Source of the DNA: Tateyamaria omphalii
GTDB taxonomy: Bacteria; Pseudomonadota; Alphaproteobacteria; Rhodobacterales; Rhodobacteraceae
NCBI RefSeq assembly: GCF_001969365.1
Contig: NZ_CP019312.1
Span: 2,108,001 to 2,172,000, forward strand
Direction: 5' to 3'
Length of the DNA stretch: 64,000 nt
Shown: piece by piece, positions 8,354 through 16,468 of the stretch
Layout of the letters: each line of letters begins with the position of its first letter
Position numbering within the stretch: the stretch's first letter is position 1
Translations under genes and position numbers: made by a program
The notes under the pieces: generated by a model
Told to the model about the DNA's origin: nothing
What the model saw: only the letters and a program-made list of their open reading frames with translations
Database searches by the model: none

Positions 8354-8404
8354 GGTGCACAAGGGGTGTACGCATGGTGCACGGCTGGTGTACGGGTGGT
8401 GCTG
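8354..8404. repeat. Array of five GGTGYAC units at exact 11-bp period
   Basis: Units start at 8354, 8365, 8376, 8387 and 8398 and read GGTGCAC, GGTGTAC, GGTGCAC, GGTGTAC and GGTGCTG (last one degenerate), separated by variable 4-base spacers AAGG, GCAT, GGCT and GGGT. A 7-bp conserved unit plus 4-bp spacer in head-to-tail order is the geometry of Pho-box-like sites bound by OmpR/PhoB-type regulators, although the sequence is not a Pho box. The array lies 50 bases before mtnP, in the divergent gap with the methyltransferase gene. A second array of the same type is at 46163-46213. Confidence 0.85.
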
Positions 8405-8453
8405 GCCTGTTTTGGCTGACAAAATTTCTTCTGTACCGGCAAGAGAGACCCCC

Positions 8454-9326
8454 ATGACCCGTACCAAAATCGCCGTGATCGGCGGCTCCGGCATCTACGA
8501 CATCGACGGGTTGGAGGGGGCTGAGTGGGTGCAGGTCGACACCCCCTGGGGCGCACCGTCGGATCAGATCCTGACCGGCAGCCTCGACGGTGTCGACATG
8601 GCCTTTCTGCCCCGTCATGGGCGCGGCCATGTGCATTCGCCAACGACTGTTCCCTACCGCGCGAATATCGACGCGTTGAAGCGGCTTGGGGTGACCGACG
8701 TGATCTCCGTCTCGGCCTGCGGCAGTTTCCGCGAAGAGATGGCGCCGGGCGATTTTGTCGTTGTAGATCAGTTCATTGACCGGACGTTCGCGCGCGAGAA
8801 GTCGTTCTTTGGCACAGGGTGTGTGGCCCATGTATCGGTCGCGCATCCCACCTGCCCGCGCCTCAGCGACGCGTGCGAAACCGCCGCCAGGGATGCCGGG
8901 ATCAGCGTGCATCGCGGCGGCACCTATCTGGCCATGGAGGGCCCGCAATTCTCCACCCTCGCTGAGTCGCAGATGTACCGCGAAAGCTGGGGCGCGGACG
9001 TGATCGGCATGACCAACATGCCCGAAGCCAAACTCGCCCGCGAGGCCGAGCTGTGCTATGCCTCCGTCGCCATGATCACCGATTATGACAGCTGGCACCC
9101 CGACCATGGCGAAGTGGATGTAACGCAAATCATTCAGACACTTATGGGCAATGCTGAAAAGGGCCGCGCGCTTGTGAAACGGCTGCCCGCCCTGCTGGGC
9201 GCCGACCGCGCGCCCTGCCAGCATGGCTGCGACCGCGCGCTGGAATATGCCATTCTGACCGCGCCCGACGCCCGCGATCCAGACGTCGTTGCAAAGCTCG
9301 ACTCCGTGGCCGGTCGCGTCCTGTAA
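8454..9326 (+). CDS. mtnP: S-methyl-5'-thioadenosine phosphorylase
   Basis: This 290-residue enzyme splits methylthioadenosine, a by-product of polyamine and homoserine lactone synthesis, into adenine and methylthioribose 1-phosphate. Family motifs are visible: GGSGIYD at the N-terminus, the phosphate-binding LPRHGRGH, an MEGPQFSTLAE loop and TDYDSWH (Asp210 and Asp212). The last is the adenine-recognising motif that separates MTA phosphorylase from 6-oxopurine phosphorylases. The chosen ATG at 8454 fits the family N-terminus; the frame stays open upstream through the repeat array. It heads an operon with lysE and apt, and apt can reuse the adenine it releases. Confidence 0.92.
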   Translation: MTRTKIAVIGGSGIYDIDGLEGAEWVQVDTPWGAPSDQILTGSLDGVDMAFLPRHGRGHVHSPTTVPYRANIDALKRLGVTDVISVSACGSFREEMAPGDFVVVDQFIDRTFAREKSFFGTGCVAHVSVAHPTCPRLSDACETAARDAGISVHRGGTYLAMEGPQFSTLAESQMYRESWGADVIGMTNMPEAKLAREAELCYASVAMITDYDSWHPDHGEVDVTQIIQTLMGNAEKGRALVKRLPALLGADRAPCQHGCDRALEYAILTAPDARDPDVVAKLDSVAGRVL

Positions 9327-9346
9327 TCCCCTGATCGGAGCCCCGC

Positions 9347-9979
9347 ATGTCCCTCGACCTCTGGCTGACCTTCGTCATCGCATCGACCGCCCTGCTGGTC
9401 ATCCCCGGCCCCACCCTGATGATGGTGCTGAGCTATGCCATGACCCAGGGCCGCCGCGTCGCCGTGGCCTCTGCCCTTGGGGTGGCAACCGGCGATCTGA
9501 TCGCGATGACCCTGTCCGTGATCGGGCTGGGCGCGCTGTTTCTGGCCTCGGCGCTGGCCTTCACAATCCTCAAATGGGTGGGGGCCGTGTACCTTGTTTA
9601 TCTGGGCATCCGCATGATCCTGAGCGCCCGGACACCGTCACAAACCAGTCTGATGGACCGGCCCCAGGGCGAAAAGCCGGGCAAGGTGTTTCGCGACCTT
9701 GCGACTGTCACTGCACTGAACCCCAAATCCAACACTTTTTTCATCGCGTTTGTCCCGCAATTCATTGACGCACAAGCAAATTTCGCCCCACAGGCCGCGA
9801 TCCTGATCGCCACGTTCGTGGGCATCGCAGGCGTCAACGCCCTGATCTTTGCCCTCGCCGCCAACGCCATGCGCAGCCGCATCACGCGCCCCGCCGTCCA
9901 GATGTGGCTGACCCGCGCGGGCGGGGCCACGCTGGTCGGCATGGGCGTTCTCACAGCCACACTTCGGAGAGCCACATGA
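9347..9979 (+). CDS. LysE/RhtB family translocator
   Basis: A 210-residue inner-membrane protein with about six hydrophobic segments and the LysE-type N-terminus ([35 protein letters not shown]). The family exports amino acids and related small metabolites; the substrate here is not readable from the sequence. It starts 20 bases after mtnP and its stop overlaps the apt start as ATGA, so it belongs to the purine/methylthio salvage operon. Its position suggests, without proving, that it exports a metabolite of that pathway. Confidence 0.87.
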   Translation: MSLDLWLTFVIASTALLVIPGPTLMMVLSYAMTQGRRVAVASALGVATGDLIAMTLSVIGLGALFLASALAFTILKWVGAVYLVYLGIRMILSARTPSQTSLMDRPQGEKPGKVFRDLATVTALNPKSNTFFIAFVPQFIDAQANFAPQAAILIATFVGIAGVNALIFALAANAMRSRITRPAVQMWLTRAGGATLVGMGVLTATLRRAT

Positions 9980-10506
9980 AGACCGTATCCGATTACATCC
10001 GCACCATCGTCGATTTCCCCCATGAGGGGATCATGTTCCGCGATGTGACGACCCTGTTTGCGGACCCGCGCGGGTTCCGCATTGCCGTCGATCAGATGCT
10101 GCACCCCTATGCCGGGCTTGAGATCGACAAGGTCGTGGGGCTCGAGGCGCGCGGCTTCATCCTGGGCGGGGCCATTGCGCACCAGCTGAGCGTTGGCTTC
10201 GTGCCGATCCGCAAGAAGGGCAAGCTGCCCGGTGCCACGATCAGCGAGGCCTATACCCTCGAATATGGTGAGGCAATTGTCGAAGTGCATGACGACGCGA
10301 TCAAGGCGGGCGAGAAGATCCTGCTGGTCGATGATCTGCTCGCCACCGGCGGCACGGCAGAGGCCGGGATCAAGCTGGTCGAGCGGCTAGGCGGAGAGAT
10401 CGTGTCCTGCGCCTTTGTCATCGACCTGCCGGATCTGGGCGGTCGCGCGCGGCTCGAGGCGATGGGGATGGATGTGCACGCGCTGTGCGCGTTTGACGGG
10501 GACTAG
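9976..10506 (+). CDS. apt: Adenine phosphoribosyltransferase
   Basis: This 176-residue enzyme converts adenine and PRPP to AMP. The PRPP-binding loop [17 protein letters not shown] is present, as are the N-terminal [24 protein letters not shown] and [32 protein letters not shown], both typical of Apt. The length is standard. It starts by ATGA overlap with the preceding exporter gene and completes the route methylthioadenosine to adenine to AMP with mtnP. The gap to the next gene contains an imperfect hairpin (CTTAG...GCCCAC with GTGGGCTAAG, about 10547-10587). Confidence 0.93.
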   Translation: MKTVSDYIRTIVDFPHEGIMFRDVTTLFADPRGFRIAVDQMLHPYAGLEIDKVVGLEARGFILGGAIAHQLSVGFVPIRKKGKLPGATISEAYTLEYGEAIVEVHDDAIKAGEKILLVDDLLATGGTAEAGIKLVERLGGEIVSCAFVIDLPDLGGRARLEAMGMDVHALCAFDGD

Positions 10507-10613
10507 GCTGTCTTAAGAGGCATAGCGGCATTAAGGTTGATACGCTTAGTCCTGCCCACGCTACTTCCTGCTTCGGGGTGGGCTAAGCTGACCCCTTACG
10601 CTGGACCCCGACC

Positions 10614-11369
10614 ATGCCCGACGTTGACACACCTCGCAAAATCGCACTCGTCACAGGCGGCGGGACCGGCATCGGCAAGGCCACGGCCCTGCGTTTGGCC
10701 GCCACAGGTGCGCATGTCATCATAACAGGGCGGCGTGCTGCTGCGCTGGACACCGCAGTGGCCGAGATCGAGGCGAACGGGCTTAGTGCGCAGGCCATCG
10801 TGAACGATGTCACCGATCTGGATGCCGTGGCTGACCTGCACGGCCGCATCCTGGCGGAGCATGGTCGGCTTGATATCGCCTTCAACAATGCCGGCTACAG
10901 GGAGACGCGCGCGGATCTGTGTGACCAGACCTTTGACACCTACGCGCGCGTGTTCGACACGAATGTGCGTGGCATACTCGCGTGCCTGCATCATCAGATC
11001 GCGGCCATGCGGGCACAAGGCGCAGGCGCTATCGTAGTCAACGCATCTGTCAGCGGCATGCGCAATCCGAACCCTGGCTTCGCGCTGTACTCGGCGTCGA
11101 AGGCAGCCGTGATTTCGATGGCAAGGAGTGCCGCCATGGAAGAGGCGCAGCACGGCGTGCGGATCAATGTTGTGGCGCCCGGTCGCGTCGTCACGGATAT
11201 GATTATGGAGCCGGGCATTGATCTGGACGCTGTGGCCGCGACATTGCCGCTGCGGCGCATGGGCACGCCAGAGGAGGTGGCAGAAGCGGTGCACTGGCTG
11301 ACCTCGGACGCGGCGGCCTATGTAGTTGGGCATGTGCTGTGCGTCGATGGTGGGTTCATGGCGTCCTGA
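10614..11369 (+). CDS. SDR family NAD(P)-dependent oxidoreductase
   Basis: A 251-residue classical short-chain dehydrogenase. The cofactor-binding loop TGGGTGIGKA is at about residues 14-23, NNAG marks the central strand, Ser is in NASVSGM, and the catalytic pair is YSASK with Tyr159 and Lys163. The C-terminus HVLCVDGGFMAS is typical of the FabG-like group. An Arg in the second strand (ITGRRAAAL) hints at NADPH preference. The substrate is unknown; it stands alone after apt. Confidence 0.88.
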   Translation: MPDVDTPRKIALVTGGGTGIGKATALRLAATGAHVIITGRRAAALDTAVAEIEANGLSAQAIVNDVTDLDAVADLHGRILAEHGRLDIAFNNAGYRETRADLCDQTFDTYARVFDTNVRGILACLHHQIAAMRAQGAGAIVVNASVSGMRNPNPGFALYSASKAAVISMARSAAMEEAQHGVRINVVAPGRVVTDMIMEPGIDLDAVAATLPLRRMGTPEEVAEAVHWLTSDAAAYVVGHVLCVDGGFMAS

Positions 11370-11471
11370 ACGGCACATCGCACACGAATGGCGCATTACA
11401 AATTGAACAATTGCCCGGTGCTGCTGCGTCGGCGGGTTCGCAACAGAGTATACTGGCGCTCGTTCGACGCT

Positions 11472-12203
11472 CTATCTGGTTGCGCTACGCCGGGTAATGG
11501 CTGGCAGGTACGGCTGCACCACATCCACGACCTGTGCGGCCCAAGCGTCGTAGATCGGCGCGCCCGGGTGAAAGCCGTCCCGTGCCATGTCCGATGGCGT
11601 GAGCGGTTGGTCAAACGGCAGGTGCACCGCGCCCTCACGTTCAGCGCAGAGTGCGGCCAGGCGCGCGTCAAACCGGGCTGCACGCGCGCCAAGAACACCG
11701 CGCAACGGTTTGGGCAGCAAGGGAAACAGGCCCAGAGGTGGGACGCCCGACGCGACGATGATGCCTGCGCCGTGCCGAGACGCAAGTACCTGTAGGATCG
11801 CGGCATAATTCTTGCGCCAGTTCGAGATGTGAACCCCGTTCTTGACGTCATTGACACCGACCGCAACCACGGCGATGTCCGCGCGGGCTGGTGGCAGAAG
11901 TTCAAGTGCTTGCAAGACCTGGCGCGTGGTCCAACCGGATTTCGCGACCAGCGCCCAGGAAACCGATGCGGTCGGAGCCAGATGGTGCGCCAGTCGGCCG
12001 GCCAGCGCTGCGTCCTGTTTGGCAACGCCGACACCCGCCGCGGACGAATCGCCCACAATCAGGACCCGTACTGCATCCCCCTGCCCCGCCAAACCGGTGC
12101 GCGGGCCTGCCGCTTCGGTCAGGCGCACGGCGCGCCATGCCACCCAAAGGGCCTGTGGCACAAGGACCGGCAGCAGCGCCATGGTGCGCAGGGTGGACAG
12201 CAT
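11472..12203 (-). CDS. SGNH/GDSL hydrolase family protein
   Basis: A 243-residue protein with the SGNH hydrolase blocks: block I VLIVGDSSAAGVGV (nucleophile Ser53), block III VAVGVNDVKNG (Gly/Asn) and block V RDGFHPGAPIYDAWA (Asp/His dyad). The first 25 residues are hydrophobic (MALLPVLVPQALWVAWRAV), so it is probably anchored in or exported across the inner membrane. Relatives are esterases or lysophospholipases. It begins 13 bases after the FAD oxidase stop on the same strand, which suggests one operon. Confidence 0.85.
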   Translation of the reverse strand: MLSTLRTMALLPVLVPQALWVAWRAVRLTEAAGPRTGLAGQGDAVRVLIVGDSSAAGVGVAKQDAALAGRLAHHLAPTASVSWALVAKSGWTTRQVLQALELLPPARADIAVVAVGVNDVKNGVHISNWRKNYAAILQVLASRHGAGIIVASGVPPLGLFPLLPKPLRGVLGARAARFDARLAALCAEREGAVHLPFDQPLTPSDMARDGFHPGAPIYDAWAAQVVDVVQPYLPAITRRSATR

Positions 12204-12216
12204 GGCCCGGCCTGCC

Positions 12217-13638
12217 TCAGGTGTCTGCCGCGCGCAAGACCGCGCCGGGGTTCATGATGCCATGCGGGTCGAGCGCTGCCTTGATCGCGCGCATCGCATC
12301 CAGCTTGGTCGGATCGGCGTAGCGCTCCATGTCCGCGACCTTCAACCGGCCCACGCCATGTTCGGCGCTGACAGAGCCGCCCATCTCGTGCACCAGATCG
12401 TGCACGAGGCGCTTGATTTGCGGGCGCTCCACCTCGTGATCCGCGCGGGATTTACCGGGCGCGGGAAAGACGTTGTAGTGCAGGTTGCCGTCACCCACAT
12501 GACCGAAGCAATTGATCCGAAACTTCCCGAGGCGCGCGATACGCACGCCTCCCTCGGCAATGAAATCGGCAAGCGCGCCCAAGGGCACCGAGATGTCATG
12601 CGAGCTGACGGACCCGATGCGGCGGTTGGCTTCGGGGATGTTTTCACGGATGGACCAAAAGTCCGCCGATTGCTGGGCGTTTTGCGCGATCATGCCGTCC
12701 TGCACCAGCCCTGCTTCCCTTGCGGCGGCGAAAAGCCCTTCGAGCGCGCTGGCGGGGTTCTGTGGCCCGGTCAAACCGAGTTCGATCAGCACGCACCAGT
12801 CGGGTGTCGCCGCCCATGGATTGCGGATTTGCGGCATGGTTTCTGCCAGAAAGGCGAACCCCTGCGCCCCGATCAGTTCGAAGGCGGAGATACCGTCCCC
12901 GACGTGATCCCGTGCAAGGGCCAGCAGCGACAGGGCGGCGGCAGGCGATGTCACCTGCATCAACGCCGTGCCGGAGGCCGACGGGCGCGGAAAAAGCTTC
13001 AGCGCGGCGGCGGTGATAATGCCCAGCGTCCCCTCCGCCCCGATGAGCAGATGACGCAGGTCGTAGCCTGTGTTGTCCTTGCGCAAGCGGCTGAGGCCGT
13101 GAAAGACCTCGCCACTGGGCAGGACGGCCTCAATCCCAAGGCACAGATCGCGGGCATTGCCATAGCGCAAGACGCCGGTGCCGCCTGCGTTCGTGCTGAG
13201 GTTCCCACCGATCCGTGCCGATCCTTCGGCGGCCAGCGACAGCGGAAACAGACGACCCGCCTGTTCGGCGGCGGCCTGCACATCGGCGAGGATGACGCCC
13301 GCATCGGCGATCAGCACGTTCTCTTCGGGGTACACGGCGCGGACGGTCCTCATCTTCTCCAGCGACAGGATCAGCGGGACCGGTCCAGCCTCCGCCACCT
13401 GGCCGCCAACGAGGCCCGTGCCACCGCCATAGGGGATGACCGGCACGCGCATCTGAGATGCCAGCCGGATCAGCGTCGCCACCTCATCCGTGCTGCGCGG
13501 CAGGGCCAGAAGGCCCGCCTGCCCTGCATATCGTCCACGCGGTTCCTGCAAATGTGCGGCGTCCGCCGCGGCAAAGCGGTCGTCCGGCAAACCGGATCGC
13601 AACGCTGCGGCCCTGTCGCTTGTCAGTGAATTCAGCAT
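12217..13638 (-). CDS. FAD-linked oxidase of the GlcD / D-2-hydroxyacid dehydrogenase type
   Basis: This 473-residue flavoenzyme has the FAD_binding_4 (PCMH) domain with PYGGGTGLVGGQV near residues 75-90 and GAEGTLGIITAAALKLFPRP. Its C-terminal FAD-oxidase domain ends in SAEHGVGRLKVADMERYADPTKLDAMRAIKAALDPHGIMNPGAVL, the hallmark of the glycolate oxidase/D-lactate dehydrogenase family. It would oxidise a D-2-hydroxy acid; D-lactate, glycolate and D-2-hydroxyglutarate cannot be told apart here. The ATG at 13638 gives the family length; the frame is open upstream into the next gene and that part was not used. Confidence 0.87.
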   Translation of the reverse strand: MLNSLTSDRAAALRSGLPDDRFAAADAAHLQEPRGRYAGQAGLLALPRSTDEVATLIRLASQMRVPVIPYGGGTGLVGGQVAEAGPVPLILSLEKMRTVRAVYPEENVLIADAGVILADVQAAAEQAGRLFPLSLAAEGSARIGGNLSTNAGGTGVLRYGNARDLCLGIEAVLPSGEVFHGLSRLRKDNTGYDLRHLLIGAEGTLGIITAAALKLFPRPSASGTALMQVTSPAAALSLLALARDHVGDGISAFELIGAQGFAFLAETMPQIRNPWAATPDWCVLIELGLTGPQNPASALEGLFAAAREAGLVQDGMIAQNAQQSADFWSIRENIPEANRRIGSVSSHDISVPLGALADFIAEGGVRIARLGKFRINCFGHVGDGNLHYNVFPAPGKSRADHEVERPQIKRLVHDLVHEMGGSVSAEHGVGRLKVADMERYADPTKLDAMRAIKAALDPHGIMNPGAVLRAADT

Positions 13639-13699
13639 GGTGACCCCTTGTGCGCCCTGCCCCGGTTCGTGCCAGATAGTGCCGGCACCGACAACGCGG

Positions 13700-14533
13700 T
13701 TATTCCGATGCCTCGCGCAGCCATTCGGGGCGCAGCACCATGATGGTGGGGCGGCTTGGCAGGCGATCGAGCGAGACATCGAGCGAGGGGCCGCCGGTTT
13801 CGACCACCTGAAACTCTTCGGCCATGCCGGTGAGGAATGCGTCGAGGGTGAAATCGCCAAACCAGTGCATCGGGATCACGATGGAGGATCGCAGACGTGA
13901 CACGATCCGCATCATTGTCGGCAGATCGACCGTCATACCGCCATCGACGGCGGCCATCACCACATCGAGCCGCCCGATGGCCGCGTATTGTTCGGCGTTG
14001 GGTTCGTGATGCAGGTGGCCCAGGTGCCCAATGCATAGGCCGGCGACCTCGAACACGAAAATGGAGTTGCCGTTTGCCTCGACACCCGACCACTGCGAGC
14101 GGATGTCGGTCGAGACGTTGCGTACCAGCACTTCGCCCAGATCAAGGCGGTGGTTGATGCCTGCGCCATGCTCTTCGCCCCAGCCGCGCAGGACATGGGG
14201 GATGGCGGGATCGGGAAAGGCCGTCCAGTGGGTTTCGTGCGCGTGGTTCATCGTCACCACGTCGGGGATCATCGGCGCCGAACCGGTGAAGCCGGTAAAG
14301 TCGGTCACCATGTTCAAGCCGCCCGCGGTGCGGATCAGAAAAGAGGCATGGGCGATATAGTGGATGCGCACGGTCTCCGGCGCCACCTCCACATCGTAGC
14401 TGGCGCGGTGCACGAACTGTGCCCCGTCGATCTGATCCGCCAGAGCGATGCAATGGCTGGGTGTGCGGGTGTCTTGCGCAAAGGCAGAGAGCGGCAGTGC
14501 AACAAGGGCGAGGGCAACAAGCAGTTGGCGCAT
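13700..14533 (-). CDS. Secreted metallo-beta-lactamase fold hydrolase (UlaG-like)
   Basis: A 277-residue protein with a clear signal peptide (MRQLLVALALVALPLSAFAQ, cut after AFA). The mature part shows the metal-binding pattern of the UlaG-like branch: YIAHASFLIRTAGG, then MNHAHETHW (residues 95-103), IGHLGHLHHEP (169-178) and VIPMHWFGDFT. The histidines suggest a binuclear metal site. The substrate is unknown; a periplasmic location is predicted. The start was chosen at the signal peptide methionine. Confidence 0.85.
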   Translation of the reverse strand: MRQLLVALALVALPLSAFAQDTRTPSHCIALADQIDGAQFVHRASYDVEVAPETVRIHYIAHASFLIRTAGGLNMVTDFTGFTGSAPMIPDVVTMNHAHETHWTAFPDPAIPHVLRGWGEEHGAGINHRLDLGEVLVRNVSTDIRSQWSGVEANGNSIFVFEVAGLCIGHLGHLHHEPNAEQYAAIGRLDVVMAAVDGGMTVDLPTMMRIVSRLRSSIVIPMHWFGDFTLDAFLTGMAEEFQVVETGGPSLDVSLDRLPSRPTIMVLRPEWLREASE

Positions 14534-14597
14534 AGGCGTAGGATAGCGCCGCGCATGATTTTTACAAAAAATCTTGGCAAAAATCTGCGTGAGATTT

Positions 14598-15182
14598 CTA
14601 GCCTGCGTCCGTCCGTCCGCGCCGGTCCATGCGAAGGGCAGCATAAAGGACGTGGGTGCGCCAGCGCCCGTCGATCTGCAGATAGCTTTGCGCCACGCCT
14701 TCGTATTTGAAGCCACACGTTTCAAGCAGACCACGCGAGGCCATGTTTTCCGGCAGGCAGGCGGCTTCGATCCTGCTCAGATCAAGCCGTGTGAAGGCGT
14801 GGTGAACAACCGCAAGGATAGCCTCGCGCATATAGCCTTGCCGCGCGTGCGCCGCACCTGTCCAGTAGCCCAGCGTCCCGGCCTGCGACGGGCCGCGGCG
14901 AATGTTGTCGAGGGTGATCGCACCAAGGAGTGTCTCATCGCCGCGCCGAAACAGGAACAGGGGCATCGCGGTGCCGCTGGCAACGGACCGCTGCGCCCAG
15001 TACACGCGGTTGGTAAAGGCCTTGCGCGTCAGGTGATCACCCGCCCAGCTTGGCTCCCAAGGTGTGAGGTGGTCGATGCTGGCGGCGCGAAGTGCGGCCC
15101 AATTCCGAAAGTCGGAATGGGTTGGCGGGCGCAGCGTCATACGCTCCGTTTCGATCCGCAATTTCCGCTTGTTCAGAAGCAT
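14598..15182 (-). CDS. GNAT family N-acetyltransferase (RimJ/RimL-like)
   Basis: A 194-residue acetyltransferase of the Acetyltransf_3 type: N-terminal IETERMTLRPPTHSDFRNWAALR, central LGAITLDNIRRGPSQAGTLGYWTGAAHARQGYMREAI (the R-Q-G-Y-M-R-E-A loop binds acetyl-CoA) and RIEAACLPENMASRGLLETCGFKYEG. This pattern is shared with ribosomal-protein N-terminal acetyltransferases. Its start codon overlaps the stop of the M16 protease gene (TAATG), so the two are coupled, an arrangement I have seen assigned in related bacteria. Confidence 0.85.
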   Translation of the reverse strand: MLLNKRKLRIETERMTLRPPTHSDFRNWAALRAASIDHLTPWEPSWAGDHLTRKAFTNRVYWAQRSVASGTAMPLFLFRRGDETLLGAITLDNIRRGPSQAGTLGYWTGAAHARQGYMREAILAVVHHAFTRLDLSRIEAACLPENMASRGLLETCGFKYEGVAQSYLQIDGRWRTHVLYAALRMDRRGRTDAG

Positions 15183-16468
15183 TAGGCGGCGCGCCGCTCC
15201 TGCAAGGCGTTGCGTGTCGGCGCCGCATCAATCGGACCATAAAGCGCCAGGGCCATGGGCGCTTGCGTCGCCATATGTGCCGCAAAGGCGCGCACGTCAT
15301 CAACGGTGACGCCGTCGATCAATGCGACCGTTTCGGTGAGCGCTGGCACCCGATCCCAGATCTGCACCAACCGGGCCAGGCGTTCCGCACGGTTCGACGG
15401 GCTTTCGAGCCCCATCAGCAAACCGGCCTTCATCTGGGCACGCGCACGGTCCACTTCGGCCACTGTCATGTCGTCGGCAGCGCGCTTCATCTCATCCACG
15501 GTGATGGCCGCCAAATCGGCAACCTGATCGGCAGAGGTTCCGGCGTAGACTGTGGTCATGCCGGTGTCAGCATAGGCCCCGGCCTGGGCAAAGATCGTAT
15601 AGCACAGGCCGCGGTTTTCGCGCACCTCCTGGAACAGGCGGCTCGACATGCCGCCGCCAAGGGCACTGGCATAGATCTGTGCGGTATAGATCGCATCGTC
15701 GCGGTAGCCCGGCGATTCAAAGGCCATGGCGAAATGGGCCTGTTCCAACGCCTTGCTGCGCCGGTCCTCACCGCCGGAAAACGTTGCTAAATCCGCGATC
15801 CCGGTTGGACGCGGGGTCAAATGACCGAAGAGTGTCTCGGCCAGTCGTACAATGGCATCGTGGTCAACCGCGCCCGCCGCGGACAGGATCATCTGTTCCG
15901 GGCCATAGTTCTGATCGACGAAGCGCTTCAGGTCCGGCTGGCCAAAGGATGATACGCGTTCTGTTGGGCCAAGGATCGTGCGACCAAGTGGTTGCTCGGG
16001 ATAGGCCTGCTCCTGCAACCAGTCAAAGATCACATCGTCGGGCGTATCCAGCGCCTGACCAATTTCCTGCAGGATCACGCCCCGCTCCACCTCGATCTCG
16101 TTCTGATCAAAGATCGGGTTGAGCAGGATATCGGACAGCACATCCATCGCCAGCGGCACGTCATTTTCCAGCACGCGCGCATAAAAGGCGGTGACCTCAC
16201 GGCTCGTGTAGGCGTTGATGTATCCACCCACATCCTCGATCGCTTCGGCGATCTGCAAAGCGTTGCGCCGCTCTGTCCCCTTGAACGCCATGTGTTCAAG
16301 GAAATGCGCGATCCCGTTCTGTTCGGGCGCTTCGTGTCGCGCCCCTGCCCCGACCCAGATGCCGACCGAGGCCGAAGCCAGCCCCGGCATGTGTTCCGTG
16401 ACGATGCGAAAGCCGTTTTTCAGGCGATGCGTTTGCGTGGTCAATTCAGTCTCACTGCCGTTGGTCAC
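15182..16468 (-). CDS. M16 family zinc peptidase (processing peptidase-like)
   Basis: A 428-residue protease of the pitrilysin/mitochondrial processing peptidase family. The inverted zinc motif HFLEH is at residues 55-59 within NGIAHFLEHMAFKGT, followed by the distal glutamate region NEIEVERGVILQEI. The C-terminal half has the second M16 domain with the RAERLARLVQIWDRVP region. There is no signal peptide, so it is probably cytosolic. The start is GTG at 16468 and overlaps the thrC stop as GTGA, indicating translational coupling with thrC. Confidence 0.9.
   Translation of the reverse strand: MTNGSETELTTQTHRLKNGFRIVTEHMPGLASASVGIWVGAGARHEAPEQNGIAHFLEHMAFKGTERRNALQIAEAIEDVGGYINAYTSREVTAFYARVLENDVPLAMDVLSDILLNPIFDQNEIEVERGVILQEIGQALDTPDDVIFDWLQEQAYPEQPLGRTILGPTERVSSFGQPDLKRFVDQNYGPEQMILSAAGAVDHDAIVRLAETLFGHLTPRPTGIADLATFSGGEDRRSKALEQAHFAMAFESPGYRDDAIYTAQIYASALGGGMSSRLFQEVRENRGLCYTIFAQAGAYADTGMTTVYAGTSADQVADLAAITVDEMKRAADDMTVAEVDRARAQMKAGLLMGLESPSNRAERLARLVQIWDRVPALTETVALIDGVTVDDVRAFAAHMATQAPMALALYGPIDAAPTRNALQERRAA

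Noticed and set aside
8354..8404. Array considered as a CRISPR remnant
   Set aside because: Units are 7 bp with 4-bp spacers, far too short for repeats and spacers, and there are no cas genes in the window.
8186..8419. Possible small gene in the methyltransferase-mtnP gap
   Set aside because: The 77-codon frame has no ribosome site, unusual Cys/Arg-rich composition, and runs through the repeat array; no conserved pattern was seen.
11400..11500. tRNA-like sequence on the minus strand (GTAGCGCAACCAGATAGAGC resembles a D-arm)
   Set aside because: The D-arm-like piece overlaps the last codons of the GDSL hydrolase, and no matching anticodon arm or GGTTCGAATCC-type T-arm follows; the possible acceptor pairing has a mismatch. 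I regard it as chance similarity.
13639..13860. N-terminal extension of the FAD-linked oxidase
   Set aside because: The added 74 codons overlap the metallo-beta-lactamase gene on the same strand in another frame and lack conserved sequence.
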